In this document: positions 34,130 through 46,371 of the stretch, one piece after another | How positions within the stretch are numbered: position 1 is the stretch's first letter | Layout: every line of letters begins with the position of its first letter | Assembly (NCBI RefSeq): GCF_033115175.1 | Contig: NC_084829.1 | Location: 15,822,496-15,886,495 of the forward strand | Direction: 5' to 3' | DNA: 64,000 bases | Source: Lepus europaeus | Taxonomy: Eukaryota; Chordata; Mammalia; Lagomorpha; Leporidae | Notes under the pieces: generated by a model | The model's database searches: none | What the model was told of the DNA's origin: nothing | The model's input: the letters and a program-made list of their open reading frames with translations, nothing else | Program-made: the position numbers and the translations under genes

Positions 34130-35075
34130 GGGGGAAGCCTGGCTGGCATTGCCCCAGTTAAAGGAAAGTTATGATGGAGATTGTAGAATAGCAGGTGCAA
34201 ACCTGAATCAGTGTGATGCTGATAGATTCTTCCCCGCACCAGATGGTATCAGGCCATGTATCCCTGTGAATTACAGAGCATTCACAGACCCAGAGTGGCC
34301 AAACGCATTGGGGTTATCACGCAGGTCCCTCGGTGTGAACACAACTGTGGAGAATAGCTCCAACAGTCCCAGTACCATAGCTGCAGGACTTATAGGGTAA
34401 CTCACTCAGGTCCCAAATGGATATCTCAGGTTATACTGGGGATTGTGCATTGGCAGGTGCTTGCCTAGAGCAAAGCAATGCATAGTGCCCTTCCCAGACT
34501 CCTCACAGGGAAACAGAAGTGTCCCTGGAATTAGGAACCCAATAGTCCCAGTCCTAAATATGCAGAATGCAATGGAGTCCATACCCAGGTCACCCCTGGA
34601 AAGTGCAAGTTACGCAGGAGATTATGGGCTGACAGCTATCAGCCTGAAAAAGATGTATGCATATAAGGCCCGCCAGGGTCCACTGTGAGTACGAATTACT
34701 CCAGAGATTCTATCACCAGCAGCCAAACCCTTGACAGAAGGGATTGTCCCCAGTTCCCACAAAGTATGCAAAGATCATAGCAATGCTTGAGCCCAGGCCA
34801 CCTAGCATCCTGTGCTAAGACATGGAGAAAGAAGTTCCTTAAGTCTGGTCCCTGTGACTGTGTATTCCCTGCTGCTGACACTGAGCCTCAGGCACTTCCC
34901 TGGACCTCACAGGGTAAGGATGACTCCTGGCCTTGTGCCCAAAAATCTCCACCTGCAGCATGCAGAGGGGCCTGTTGGTTGTCACATGAAGCTAGCGCCC
35001 TGACTCTGGCTCTGGCCGAGGTTTGAAGTCATTGAGTTCTGTGGAATTCTGCTGTGGTTAGGGCTGCTGGCCTAT
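34130..35075. repeat. Imperfect tandem structure, origin unknown
   Basis: Related words recur: 'gttatgatggagattgtag' (34168), 'gttatactggggattgtgc' (34431) and 'gttacgcaggagattatgg' (34610). 'ccaacagtcccagtac' and 'ccaatagtcccagtcc' recur in step. This gives at least three diverged units of about 180-270 bp. It could be an ancient L1 5'UTR. Frames here (34017-34400, 34443-34688) have no domain. Confidence 0.4.
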
Positions 35076-38000
35076 AGGGATGGCTGGGTTTGAAGAGCTA
35101 CATTTTTCCCAGAAAGCTCGAGCTTGAAAAGAAGCTGCAGTGTGATTTTTTTCCCTCTCTTTGCTGGCTTTCCATAGCCCAGTCTCAGTGCAATTATAGT
35201 TCTGGTCACTTCTTCACTGATTTTCTCTCAATCCTCTGAAAACCCAGTCCTTTCTTTGTTGTGGTTCTGCTCTGTAGCTGAGCCAAGTACAAGGCCTCTA
35301 TATTCAAATTCACATAGATCAAAGATTCCATTTTAAGTATCACTGATTTCTTCTCTTTGGAAAGATCACTTTCTTCTCTAATAAAATTATATTTGTGCCC
35401 TTTAATTGCTAATATTAGGAATAGTTAAATATTATGTGAAATATTCTAATTAGATGAAAATATTCAAATAATTATCATTTAAATTCCACAAAATAATTTC
35501 TTTAAATTAACTCTGCTGTAATTGTTTTCTATTTATTTACTTAACCAATTGTATAGTTGGTCTATCAAATCTACAGAGTGAGCCTCCCAGGACCTAGCTA
35601 TGATGGCTATATCTGTACTAAGCGTGCATAGACCTTTTTCTTGCCTTTATTCTTTAAACTATACAATATAGAAACTTACTACAAGTATTTGCATTGTATT
35701 TGATATTGTACGTAATCCAGGAATGGTTTGCAACATTCAGGAATACTAGGATATGGTCTTATGTAAATACTACGGTATTTTATGTGAGGGGCTTGATAAC
35801 CAACAGCTTTTGGTATTTGTGAGGTTCCTAGAACAATTTCCTATGAATACCATGGGATTATTGTGTCCTTTTAAAATTACCACAAAAATGTCAGCATATA
35901 GAATGAGTTTATTTTAAAATATACCTATTAAAGAAAAGACCTGTTTCTGATCTCAGTTCAGTGGCTAATTGTTCATTAGAAGAAAATTTTTAAAAAAAAT
36001 CTGTACCAAGGAACTTTCTCTGCTAACTCATCTGGGATACAAGTAAGTGGCCTGTTGGAAAACAATGCCCAAGAGGTCTCAGGACTAGCATATAAATAAT
36101 CTATGCACAAAGTATCCTTGGCATTTTCTACTCTTGTCTTCCTAATCTAAGCCCTTTTCTCTTTGGCACCCTGTATCAACTGAAAAGCTAGGACTTTTGG
36201 AGGTAATTCCTAAATACTCATAAGATACTATAGATACTATAGTAAGTTTGAAAAATGGAAGTGTTTTCCTCACAATTCCTTTTTATCAAAATAAGGTAAG
36301 TAAAAAAAAAAAACAGTTACTAGTAAAATGCATTCTTAGGGAAGGTTGGAATATGTGTAGATCATTGTGGCTAACATAAAAAGAGAGATTTCATTTAATT
36401 TTTTAGACTTTTGAAAGAATTCAGTGGATCCAGAAACAATTGCATTGATCTTTGTAATTTATATCTCTTTCAGTCTCTAACTTAAATCAAAATTGAAACA
36501 ATTTGAATTACAATATACATTGTGTCAAACATATATTTTAAAGACCTCAATGATGTAGCAAGGCTATTCAATCATTGGACTGTATCTCACAAGTCATTTT
36601 TAATATGTAAATAAAATTTTATGGATTAATATCTGTTCCATTGTTATCTTTTATCAGATAAAATATGTGTATGTCTTCTTATGCTCTTCTATCATACATA
36701 AAGCCTTAAGGAGTTGTTAAATAAATACAATCTGTAATGATAGTGAAGTATGAATAAGATGCACTAAATTGAAAAAGTGAGTAGAGATACAAAAGAGATG
36801 GTATCCATTAAGAGTGTCACCTACTTTGCTAAAATGACTTTAAACAATTATGGACAAATATATCCCTTTGAGGTGAAACAGTGATGAAAAATCACTGGGA
36901 AGCAGTCACAGAATCCAAGAGCTGAAAGTAATGAATTATTATACGGAAGACAAGGAAAAGATGAGAGATCTGAGGATAGAATTATAGAATTTACCCTTCA
37001 GAGTGGATCACATTGATTAGTTATACCTGTTGTGTTTTCCAAGTGTTGGACTGAGCTCCTGCACTAGGCTTCAACAGATCAGAACAAACAAAACTGTAGT
37101 CACTCCACTGTATGATGCATAATCAAACTTAAGTACTAAAGAAGCAGATAGATCCCATAACAAACCAGTATTTCCTGAAAACAGGAAAGTTTTATCTGCC
37201 TGACTCAGCATAATGAAGACATTTCCTCAGCTTTAATCCTTATGAAAAAATAATCTGGTATAACCTTGATGTTAAACAATGAATATTTTTCTATTATTCT
37301 GTTTCCTTGTTCCCACTTACAAAACCCATTGTTCTGTTTTAGCCTAGAGGAAGCTTTCATTCTACTTTATAGGATGATGTGTCCCTTATTAATTAATTAT
37401 AAATACAAGCCACTTAACTCTATAACTACATGTGTTGTAATGTTGTCTGTTGACTGGTATGATCACCATTCCCTAAACAAAACTACAGTTAATAAGATAA
37501 ATTATATAAATAAAATTACAGCTAATACAAATTTAATAAAATTACTGAAAGTATACTGGAGTGATTATGGAGCAGCAGATACAATTAAATAAGGACCATG
37601 GCCCGGGCTTTCCCCAGCTTCTCACAGGTTGTTTTCCAGAGACTCCAGGGCTGGCTGCCCTTCAGTGCCCTGCATCACCCTGAGTGGCCGTGAGTCTCAC
37701 TCCGTAGCCAGATTTCTGAATGTAAATAGGAAATTCTCTACAGACATTTTGGTTTGTGGAGGGGTTTGGGCTGAGTTTTTGGCTTTTATTTCAGCCAAAC
37801 TTTTCTGGTTTTGTTTCTTTTAAAGGGTAAGTGATCTGTGTACATGTTCCTCTTTTAAATGCAAATGTTGAAAGGCATTTATGTGTTTCTGGAACTGACT
37901 TCCAAAGCAGACCCTACTACCACCCTCCTCTTTTCCTCTGTTTGATACTCTCCTATTGGTTCTAATAAATGGTCGCTTTTCGAAAAATAAATATAAATGG

Positions 38001-38836
38001 AAAAATTCATGGAGGATCAAATAACAAAATACTTTTTAATAAACTGAAGAATGTTCTATTTTAGAAAAATATAAAATAGGCATATAATGATGCTAAACTA
38101 GGAAACACTGTTTCTAATAGTGTGATTATTTAATAATATGAATAGAATATAATTTTAGAAGATTTTAGAAGATTTAAAAATCCAATTAATTCATACCATG
38201 ATGATTTCATATCCCATCTACAACATAGAATTTCCACCTTAACAACAACCTTGGCCAAGATGTGTTTGTAAATTCAGTGTACTCATATGACATTTTAAAT
38301 AATGTCAGTGCTAAAGAAGAAATAGGGCCACACTCATCCAGGAAACCTCCCTAGAATACAAATCATTTCTTTGGGATCTTGAAACTCTAAATTTCATCTT
38401 GATATGTCACTACTCCATTTAAAGCATTCTTTCCTTTCTGGTATTTAAAACTTCACTTGTTACTAGCAGACTATAGGAACAAATGATTAACTGTATCCTA
38501 CATGGACACAATATTTTGTGGTTACTACATTACCTAATAGGTATAAAAAGTTTTAATGTATTGCATATACTTTTGTTGAAATTATTAATGTTATATCATT
38601 GGGGTTGCATACTTCTGGATGAGGATAGCATATAACTGAAGAACAGCATCCACATCTTAGTTATGAGTAGCTTCAGGAAATAGAGTATGTGAGAACTTTT
38701 CTTTGTAACCTGAAGAATGTTATCTGGTACTAATTAGCCACTAACTGGATGGTATAATAACTCGGAATTTTGTCACTGTGATGCCATCTTAACTTCTTAT
38801 CTGAATATACCACATCTTACATAACATTGTGGATTT
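35076..38836. other. Long AT-rich stretch, nothing recognised
   Basis: About 3.8 kb without a recognisable gene, repeat or RNA. The longest frame (37266-37592, 108 codons) lacks family features. Confidence 0.5.
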
Positions 38837-39190
38837 GATGAAACACATTTTTTTTTTTGACAGGCAGAGTTACACAGTGAGAGAGAGAGAGAGACAGAGA
38901 GAAAGGTCTTCCTTCCGTTGGTTCACCCCACAAATGGCCACTACGGCTGGCGCTGCGCCGATCTGAAGCCAGGAGCCAGGTGCTTCTTCCTGGTCTTCCA
39001 TGTGGGTGCAGGGCCCAAGCACTTGGGCCATCCTTCACTGCCTTCCCAGGCAACAGCAAAGAGCTGGACTGGAAGAGGAGCAACTGGGATAGATTCCGGC
39101 GCCTCAACCAGGACTAGAACCTGGAGTACCAGTGCCACAGGCGGAGGATTAGCCTAGTGAGCCGCAGCACCAGCCTGATGAAACACATTT
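38837..39190 (-). mobile_element. CSINE (young type), minus strand, with 14-bp target duplication
   Basis: Body 38851-39176. Perfect repeat gatgaaacacattt at 38837-38850 and 39177-39190. Confidence 0.95.
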
Positions 39191-39723
39191 AACTTCTAAA
39201 GGAAAATAATATCAACAAAACATCAATATTTACATTATTTTTTTCAAATGAAACTTTATCCCATTACTTGACTTTGTTGTTTCAATGTAACTTTTAGCTG
39301 AAGAACAGAGGAATATACCCTAAAAATATTAAATAACTTGTGAATCTGAATAAGTCTGTTGGCATGAATTGGAATATTGTCTTTTCTCCTGACATCAGTT
39401 ACCTGAAGTTCAACAATGCATATGACACTATATACAATTATTGAGTCACTAATAACCATCCAAATTCTATAAAAATAGTTTAATAAGCCCATAACTAAAG
39501 CAAAATCCATATTAAATAGGTAAATTAAAATTTTTTACCTTGAAAGATCAAATTGGCAAATTTTAAACAAAATAGTTATAATATACAAAACAAATTCTTG
39601 AGCATGAAAAAAACCTGTCATTACAGCTCAGTGATAATTTATGCTTTAGGAAACTAATGTTATAAGTTATTTAAATATCCTGTTCAATTTCAAAAAGTTA
39701 AGTCAGTTTAATTTAAAACTAAA
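39191..39723. other. Intergenic sequence, nothing recognised
   Basis: About 530 bp of AT-rich DNA. Confidence 0.5.
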
Positions 39724-40217
39724 TGTGGGGAACTGCAGGCTGGCCACCTGTGAGAACCTCCTCATCTGCACAGCTTGCAGCAATCAGTCGACCACAAGGC
39801 CTACGAAAACAGCCAGGTGAAACAGATGAAACAGAATGGACTCTGCATAAACAACTAGAAGGAACCCAGTGAAACAGATGAAGTTGAGGCAGGATGGACT
39901 CTGCATAAACAACTAGGAAGAACCAGGTGAAACAGATGAACTTTCGACCTGAGACTATACGCGCCCTTTCATCTGATTGGACGATACCAGCGTGAACTGC
40001 ACGTGAAGAGAGCCGCTATTGGCTGTGGAGCGGATGCTCCACGGGACTTGGGGTATAAAGGGACATTGGGAATTGGGCTTGGAGCTCCTCCTTCTCTTTT
40101 CTTCTCTCCCCCTCCCCACTCTTTCCTTCTGCCCCCACAAGTAAAAAGTTCCTTGAGAACCGAGAAACAGTGACCGTGTCGTGACTATGTTGGACCCTCG
40201 CTGGCGAGGGTCTGACA
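39724..40217 (+). mobile_element. Solo LTR, class-II-like, plus strand
   Basis: About 494 bp beginning TGTGGGGAACTG and ending GGGTCTGACA. It is flanked by actaaa / actaag, a 6-bp target duplication with one mismatch; a 6-bp length is usual for class II (ERVK/beta-like) elements. An inverted CCAAT (gctattggctg, about 40015) and a TATA box (ggtataaaggg, about 40051) place the promoter about 165 bp from the end. U3 contains a duplicated block. The last 25 bp form the hairpin accctcg...cgagggt. No internal region is present, so it is a recombination product. Confidence 0.75.
39818..39932 (+). repeat. Duplicated U3 block within the solo LTR
   Basis: 'gtgaaacagatga' occurs three times, and 'ggactctgcataaacaacta' twice (about 39839 and 39896), giving roughly 60-bp tandem units upstream of the TATA box. 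LTR enhancers commonly have this arrangement. Confidence 0.7.
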
Positions 40218-40627
40218 ACTAAGTCTTCCTACTCGCCATGGAGGTGATATAATTCTTACTCCTCATGCAGATGATGTAATTATTCAACTCGCTAAGAGAA
40301 TTGGACAAGACTAGCTCAAAGACTTTGTAATCCTAGGTTTTCTTCTCCTTTCTCTGCTATGATTGTTACCATAGTACCTCTACTTTCTCAACATTTCTTC
40401 AATGCCTTGCGGCAGTGACTCTGAAAATGAGCCATCTGATCCCTGGGCTCAGGCCACATCTACTATATCAGAAGTCTGGAATTATAAACCAGTAAACATT
40501 TTACCAAGCTCTTCAGCTGAATATTATGTCAGCCAAAGTTGGAAAAGCCTAACTTCGAAGTTTCAAAAATATAGTCCCTTCTAATTTTCATTTAATCCTC
40601 ACAAGAACTCAAGTTTATAATTGATTT
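40218..40627. other. Intergenic sequence, nothing recognised
   Basis: About 400 bp. A 60-codon frame at 40402-40584 has no recognisable feature. Confidence 0.45.
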
Positions 40628-40629
40628 TA

Positions 40630-40968
40630 GATTTATTTATTTATTTGAAAGGCTATGTGTGTGTGTGTGAGAGAGAGAGTGATAGAAAGAAAGAGAGAGA
40701 GAATATCTCCCATCTGCTGATTTACTCCCCAAATGGCCACAGTTGTGGGGGCTGGGCCAGGCTTAAGTCAGGGATGTAGAACTCCATCCAGGTCTCATGT
40801 GTGGGTGGCTGGGGTCCCAGCACTTGCTGTCTACCACTGCTTTCCCTGGGCACATCAGCAAGAAGCTGAATTAGAAGTGGAGCAATTGGGACTTGAATGG
40901 GTGCTGGTGCTGCAGGCAATGGCTTAACCCATGGTGGCTTAATCCACTGTGCCACAACAGATACATAC
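40630..40968 (-). mobile_element. CSINE, minus strand, with (GT)n
   Basis: Tail-first 'agatttatttatttatttga', a GTGTGTGTGTG insert at 40656, GAGAGAGAG, and head remnant 'ccactgtgccacaacaga'. Confidence 0.88.
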
Positions 40969-41160
40969 TGCAGTCCTTGTATACAGAGGAGGGAAGTTCA
41001 GGTTCATAATGGTTAACTTACTTGTTGATGGTAACCTCCTTTGCTGTCTAGTATGAGCAAAAGAGACCTGTTCACTCAGTGTTGTATCCTTTGTGTTATT
41101 TCCCACACCTCACCTATCTTCTGGGCAATGCACAATTATGTTTTATCACTCCTCATATCT

Positions 41161-41190
41161 TTTTACTTTTGTGCTGCTACTCATCTATAG
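41161..41190 (+). promoter_or_regulatory. Candidate 3' splice site for the second OR coding exon
   Basis: Pyrimidine-rich 'ttttacttttgtgctgctac' then tcatctatAG ending at 41190, 10 bp before the ATG. Same logic as for OR2B3; unproven. Confidence 0.4.
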
Positions 41191-41200
41191 GTGAAACAAA

Positions 41201-42148
41201 ATGAAGATAATGGCACTGATTAATGCAAGCCACACTGAAGAGTTCATTCTACTCGGCTTTGCTAACCATCCATGGGTACAGCTTCCTCTCTTCATTGTTC
41301 TCCTCATAACGTACCCCATGGCCCTGCTGGGAAACATCGTCATCATTCTGGTGTTCAAGTTAGACCCCCGTCTCCACAGCCCCATGTATTTCTTCCTCAC
41401 CAACCTCTCCTTTCTGGACATGTGTTACACCACAAGCATTGTCCCTCAGATGCTGTTTAACCTGGGAAGCTCCAAGAAGACCATCAGCTACTTGGGGTGC
41501 GTAATTCAACTTTACATCTTCAGCACAATGGGGGCAACAGAGTGTCTGCTCTTGGCACTTATGTCCTTTGATCGCTATGTGGCCATCTGCAGACCTCTGC
41601 ACTACCCGCTCATCATGAATCAATACATTTGCCACTTACTCGTATTTACTGTGTGGCTGGGTGGAATCACCTATGCTGTCTCAGAGGCCACTCTTACATT
41701 GCAGCTGCCTCTGTGTGGAGTCAATACACTGAATCACTTGCTGTGTGAGATTCCAGTTCTGATAAAGACTGCCTGTGGGGAAAAGCTGGTTAATGAGCTC
41801 ACACTCTCTGTGGTGTGCATTTTCTTATTAGCTGTTCCTCTATGTTTAATTTTTGCTTCTTATGCTCATATTGGGCATGCTGTATTTAAGATAAAATCTT
41901 CTGAGGGAAGAAAAAAGGCTCTTGGGACATGTTCCTCACATCTCATTGTAGTTTTCTTATTTTATGGCCCAGCCATTAGCATGTACCTTCAGCCCCCTTC
42001 TTCCATCTCAAGGGACCAGCCCAAGTTCATGGCTCTCTTCTATGGAGTGGTGACTCCTACACTCAACCCTTTTATCTACACACTAAGAAATAAAGATGTA
42101 AAGGGGGCTTTGAGGAACCTGATGAGGAGCATTTTCTGTTCCAAGTGA
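41201..42148 (+). CDS. Olfactory receptor, family 2
   Basis: An intact 315-residue single-exon odorant receptor. It carries the N-terminal sequon N8-A-S, GN in TM1 (44-45), RLHSPMYFFL (57-66), a canonical MSFDRYVAIC (121-130), the C100-C182 pair, SY at 220-221, KALGTCSSH (239-247) and PTLNPFIYTLRNKDVKGA at the end of TM7. It is family-2-like (CYTTSIVPQML, GATECLLL) and shares much of the OR2B3 framework but is clearly a different subfamily. In the human MHC-linked cluster several OR2 members are pseudogenes (for example OR2N1P and OR2P1P), so this may be the intact counterpart of one of these; I cannot decide which. Initiation at M4 is also possible. Confidence 0.9.
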   Translation: MKIMALINASHTEEFILLGFANHPWVQLPLFIVLLITYPMALLGNIVIILVFKLDPRLHSPMYFFLTNLSFLDMCYTTSIVPQMLFNLGSSKKTISYLGCVIQLYIFSTMGATECLLLALMSFDRYVAICRPLHYPLIMNQYICHLLVFTVWLGGITYAVSEATLTLQLPLCGVNTLNHLLCEIPVLIKTACGEKLVNELTLSVVCIFLLAVPLCLIFASYAHIGHAVFKIKSSEGRKKALGTCSSHLIVVFLFYGPAISMYLQPPSSISRDQPKFMALFYGVVTPTLNPFIYTLRNKDVKGALRNLMRSIFCSK

Positions 42149-42884
42149 TAGTAGACATCAAATGAAATTAGGTATCAATTAGAGTGGGTTTAAATGTATC
42201 TCTCTAATAACTCATTATTTTATCCTAAATATTATAGTACATGTTCTTTTGGAAAATGTATCAATTCTGACATCCTTTATAAATATATAAAGCAAAGAAG
42301 AAGTTCAGTTACTAATATAGTACATTGCTTGTGGAAATACCTTAAATTATTATATCATGGTTCATACATACATAAATAATAAATGTGTTAGATAGCTAAA
42401 ATAAACAATATAAGTTATTATATCAATTCATTAGTTCAAGTGACTCTTCAAAAGAATATCATGGTAATCATTCATCAATGGGATCAATCAGTGTCACATG
42501 AGAATTGGCCATCTCTCTTCATTTTGTTCTAAGTATAAGTGGCACACTGAACATTCCATGTGAGCCACATTATATTTTCAAAGAATCACGAGTTTCACAT
42601 GAGGTTGTAACTTCAGCTTACTGTGATGCTATAGATTCTTTAAATTGTATTAAAATTCTAATTTAATTAATGTGTTCAATGTTTTTATTTTTGTTAATGA
42701 ATTTATAATTACATATTAAATAAACTAGAATAAGGAGGTAAAAATATGGATAATATTCTTAATATTTATCTTACATAACATTGCCATGAATTTTCTGAAC
42801 CAGTGAGAGAACAAAAAATGATATAATAGTTTGCAATTAGTACATTGCTGTACATAAATTGGAATAACCAAGAATGCCTTTTGA
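42149..42884. other. Region 3' of the second OR, nothing recognised
   Basis: AT-rich; presumably includes the 3'UTR. No gene or clear repeat until the L1 tail. Confidence 0.45.
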
Positions 42885-43326
42885 GGTCTTTGCTAATTAT
42901 ATACTGAAGTGATCTTCTGTATATAAAGAGAATTGGAAATGAAAAAAAAAACAACCTGTTGTTAAAATGGAAATGGCATAGAAAATTAATTAATTTGAAA
43001 AAAAATTATGTAGGATCTCTGTCTTTAATGTGCTGTACATTGCTATTTAATGCTATAATTAGTAATCCAATGGTAGTTTTTTCACTTTATGTTGCTATAT
43101 GGGCAAAATGTTGAAATCTTTACCTAATATATACTAAACTGATCTTCTGTATACAAAGAGAATTGAAAATGAATCTTTACATGAATGGAAGGGGAAAGGG
43201 AGCGGGAAAGGGGAGGGTTGCGGGCGGGAGGGAAGTTATGGGAGGGGGGAAGCCATTGTAACCCATAAGCTGTAGTTTGGAAATTTATATTCATTAAATA
43301 AAAGTTTAATAAAAAAAATAAAAAAA
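42885..43326 (+). mobile_element. 5'-truncated L1, 3'UTR only, plus strand
   Basis: Aligns with the last 430 bp of L1-B. It contains both tandem 3'UTR units ('gatcttctgtatataaagag' at about 42910 and 'gatcttctgtatacaaagag' at 43141), the G-rich tract (43187-43252) and the end 'cattaaataaaagtttaata'. Confidence 0.9.
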
Positions 43327-43429
43327 TCTGTATGAGAAATAGATTATATTTCTGCAATAGAAAATTTCATGATTACATCAAAAAGCCTTGAGAATCTTTT
43401 ATCAATATAAATTTTGAATATGATATTGC

Positions 43430-43654
43430 AAGGTAGTGGAATACAGAGGGAGCTTACTGCTCTAATCTAGGGAAAGATAGTTTTTAAAAAGTGGAGAGAG
43501 TGCAATCTCAGGAAAGAGTTAGGAGAAAACTTCAGTGGGAACTTCATACAAGTTAGAGGAAAGTTTATAGCAATTGGTGCCTACATTAATAATTGGAAAG
43601 GAGCCAATTAAACAAGCTGTCAATGCATTTCAAGGTCTTGGAAAAACAACAACA
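43430..43654 (+). mobile_element. L1-D, left part: outermost L1 of the nested block
   Basis: Starts like an L1 5' end ('aggtagtggaatacagaggg'). At about 43558 it jumps into ORF2 ('aggaaagtttatagcaattg', equivalent to about 48366 in L1-B), so 5'UTR to mid-ORF2 is deleted. It is then cut by L1-C and resumes at 62589 in the matching ORF2 region ('caacaaaccaaaccaaa'). Confidence 0.7.
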
Positions 43655-44691
43655 GATGGAGACCTGGATCCAAGATGGTGGAATAGGAAGGGAGCTCACT
43701 GATAGTCCAGCGAAAGATGGTTTAATAAAAGTGGAGATAATGTAGTCTCAGGGAAGAGTTAGGGAAAAAACTGCAGAGGAAGCTTTTCTGGAATTAGAGG
43801 GACACAGTGGAACTTGTGGAGGGCACGGGCACCCACAGCTCAGGACCCCCGCTGCCAAGAGTCTCCACACCAGTTCTGGAGAGGTGAGATGAAACCACAG
43901 AAGTCTGATACACTGGCAGAAAAGTGGAAGGAAGAGCCTAGAGAGAACGAGGCTTGAAGCCCCATGGGAGAAAGTACACCAGCCTAACTAGAGGAGAGAA
44001 AAAATAAAAGGGATTGTAAAGAGCCAATTCTCTCTCTCCAATCACCTTACAAAAGAATGAGCCAACAGAGCAGGTGCCATTTTGGACATACGTAACAGCT
44101 GTACCAGCTCAGGGTTGCTCCAGGCAATCTGCCAAACAGAAAAACCTGACTCTGGTGGGGAGTAATGAGAACACTAAGAACTAGTGAATGTGTGGAGCTT
44201 ATGAACTGAGACTGTGAAAAAAAAACCCGAGGGTGTGTGAGAGAACTCATGGTGTGGCTGAGACTTGAGTAGTCTCGGTGAGAGATGCCATAAGCTCAGG
44301 CGGCTCTGGCTACCTGGTGAGAGACACTGCAGCGGAATCTGGCTCCGGTGGCCCTGGCTACCAGGTGAGATACATAGCAGGGGAATCTGAGCTTACACTA
44401 AGGACTGCACAGATCTTTTGTCTGGTCCTTGGGATGGAGCAGACAAATATTAAACCCTTGGATTAGCACTCAGGCACTGATCTCCATCGAGAGGAAGAGA
44501 TCAACTGAGTTGAATTATTTCCCTTCTGATTAAGAGAGAGAGAGAGAGACAGAGAGAGAGAGAGATTTACTATGCCAAACCTGGGTATGTATCCTTAGGC
44601 AAAACTTTAACCCTGAAGAACAGAACAGAGCTCTCTAGCCACCCCAACACAAGCCTCTAGCTATGCACTGAAAACAGACAGTCCAATTACA

Positions 44692-45641
44692 AATGCCAAA
44701 CAACAAATGCAACAACTGAGGAAACAAGAACAAGGAAGACAAAATGATGCTCCTAAAGGAACATGACATTCCAATACAAGATTATGAAGATGATGAGATA
44801 TAAGAAATGCAAGAAATAGAACTCAAAAAAATATGATAAGAATATTTAGAAGTAACCAAAACAAATGCACTAACTAATGAAATCCATGCAGGACATGAAA
44901 GAAAATCTATTCGTAAAAATGAAATCTTAAGGAGGAATCAAAATGAAATGAGGAATTTAATAGAACATGAAGTTGAGATATTGAAGAGAAGTCAAAATGA
45001 AAAGAAGAATTCAATAGAACAAATAAACAACACAGTTGAGAGCCTTCAAAACAGAATCTGTGAGGCAGAAAAGAGAATATTGGACTTAGAGGACAGAGCA
45101 CAGGAAAGTATACAGTCAAACCAAAGAAAAGAAGAGGAAATTAGAAATCTAAAAAATATTGTTGGAATCTACAGGATACTATTAAAAAACCCAACATTCA
45201 GGTTCTAGGAGTTCCTGAAGGCATGGAGAGAGAGAAAGGATTAGAAGGCCTTTTTAGTGAGATACCAGCAGAAAACTTCACAGATTTGGAGAAGGAAAGA
45301 GACATCCAAGTACAGGAAGCATATAGGACCCCCAATAAACATGACTAAAAGAGATCCTCAGCACAACACATTGTAATCAAACTCACCACAGTGAAACATA
45401 AAGCAAAGATTCTAAAATGTGCAAGAGAGAAACGTCAGATTACTCTCAGAGGAACTTCAATTAGAATCACAGCAGATTTCTCATCAGAAACCCTCAGGCT
45501 AGGAGGGAATGACGAGATATAGCCAAGGTACTAAGAGAAAACAACTGTCACCCCATAATATTATATCCCACAAAGCTATAATTTGTGAATGAAGGTGAAA
45601 TAAAGACCTTTCATAGCAAACAGAAATTGAAAGAATTTGTC
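44692..45641 (+). pseudogene. L1-C ORF1 (broken; tail continues at 52755-52834)
   Basis: Starts atgccaaacaacaaatgcaa and retains the acidic leader, coiled-coil (open 44948-45208) and the [17 protein letters not shown] RRM region. Early stops and frameshifts are present (for example taa after 'gatgagata' near 44800). L1-B is inserted near the C-terminus (after KEFV); the missing end resumes as 'accactcatccagccctgca' at 52755. Confidence 0.9.
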
Positions 45642-46371
45642 GGGGGCAGAGCCAAGATGGCGGATAGCGAGGACGTGCACCTTAGTTTGGGAAAATAAAG
45701 TTTCATAAAAGTGGAATTACTGTAGCCTCAGGAAAAGACTCAAGAAAAAAACTGCAGAGGAAACGCTTCCGGATCTAGTGGATGTGACACAGAGGACTTA
45801 CAGGGAGCCCACCACGTGGAAAACCAACCGAGACGAACCGAGCGGCGGGAGACGAGTCAGAGCCACAGAATCTCACCAGCGCGGGAACGGAGGAGGGAAA
45901 GACAAAGACCTGAGAAGTCCGAGACATTGGGGGGGGGGGGAACAGAGGCCTCTCCCTTCACTCACCAAGCAAAGCAAAGAGCACCGCGATTTTACATATG
46001 TAAAGTGCAGCCAAACTCAGTAACTTTAGCGAAACTCGAGAACACATTGAGGGCTGCATAAACTCTGTGTGTGGTCCCAGGGGTAGATCAAATGAATACT
46101 CACAGAGGCCAGATGTCAACTACCCTCAACTCCACTCCCAACTGAGTCAAAAAAAAAAAAAGAGAGCGAGCCAGCAAGGAGCAAGGGAGTGATCAATCTG
46201 GGAGAGTCGCTCTTTGCACAGCCTTAAACTTGAAGAATCAAGCATAGCTCTCTGGCCACACCCATCACAGCCCCTAAGGATCCAACAAAGCAGACAGCTC
46301 ACTTAGAGGCATAGTATAACGAAAAAAAAACACCACAGAAAAAAAAAACAAAACCATAAATTATCTCCAAC
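45642..46371 (+). promoter_or_regulatory. L1-B 5'UTR / internal promoter
   Basis: Single (unduplicated) version of the L1-A 5'UTR: YY1-like gccaagatgg at 45651-45660, a GC-rich first 250 bp, a G run at about 45930-45941 and an A/AG tract near 46150. Confidence 0.85.

Noticed and set aside
34017-34400. 127-codon plus frame
   Set aside because: No domain, no codon signal, and it overlaps an LTR-like and a tandem-repeat region.
37266-37592. 108-codon plus frame
   Set aside because: AT-rich and without family features; consistent with chance.
7466-40968. tRNA genes
   Set aside because: CSINE heads derive from a tRNA, but no copy keeps a complete cloverleaf; none looks like a functional tRNA gene.
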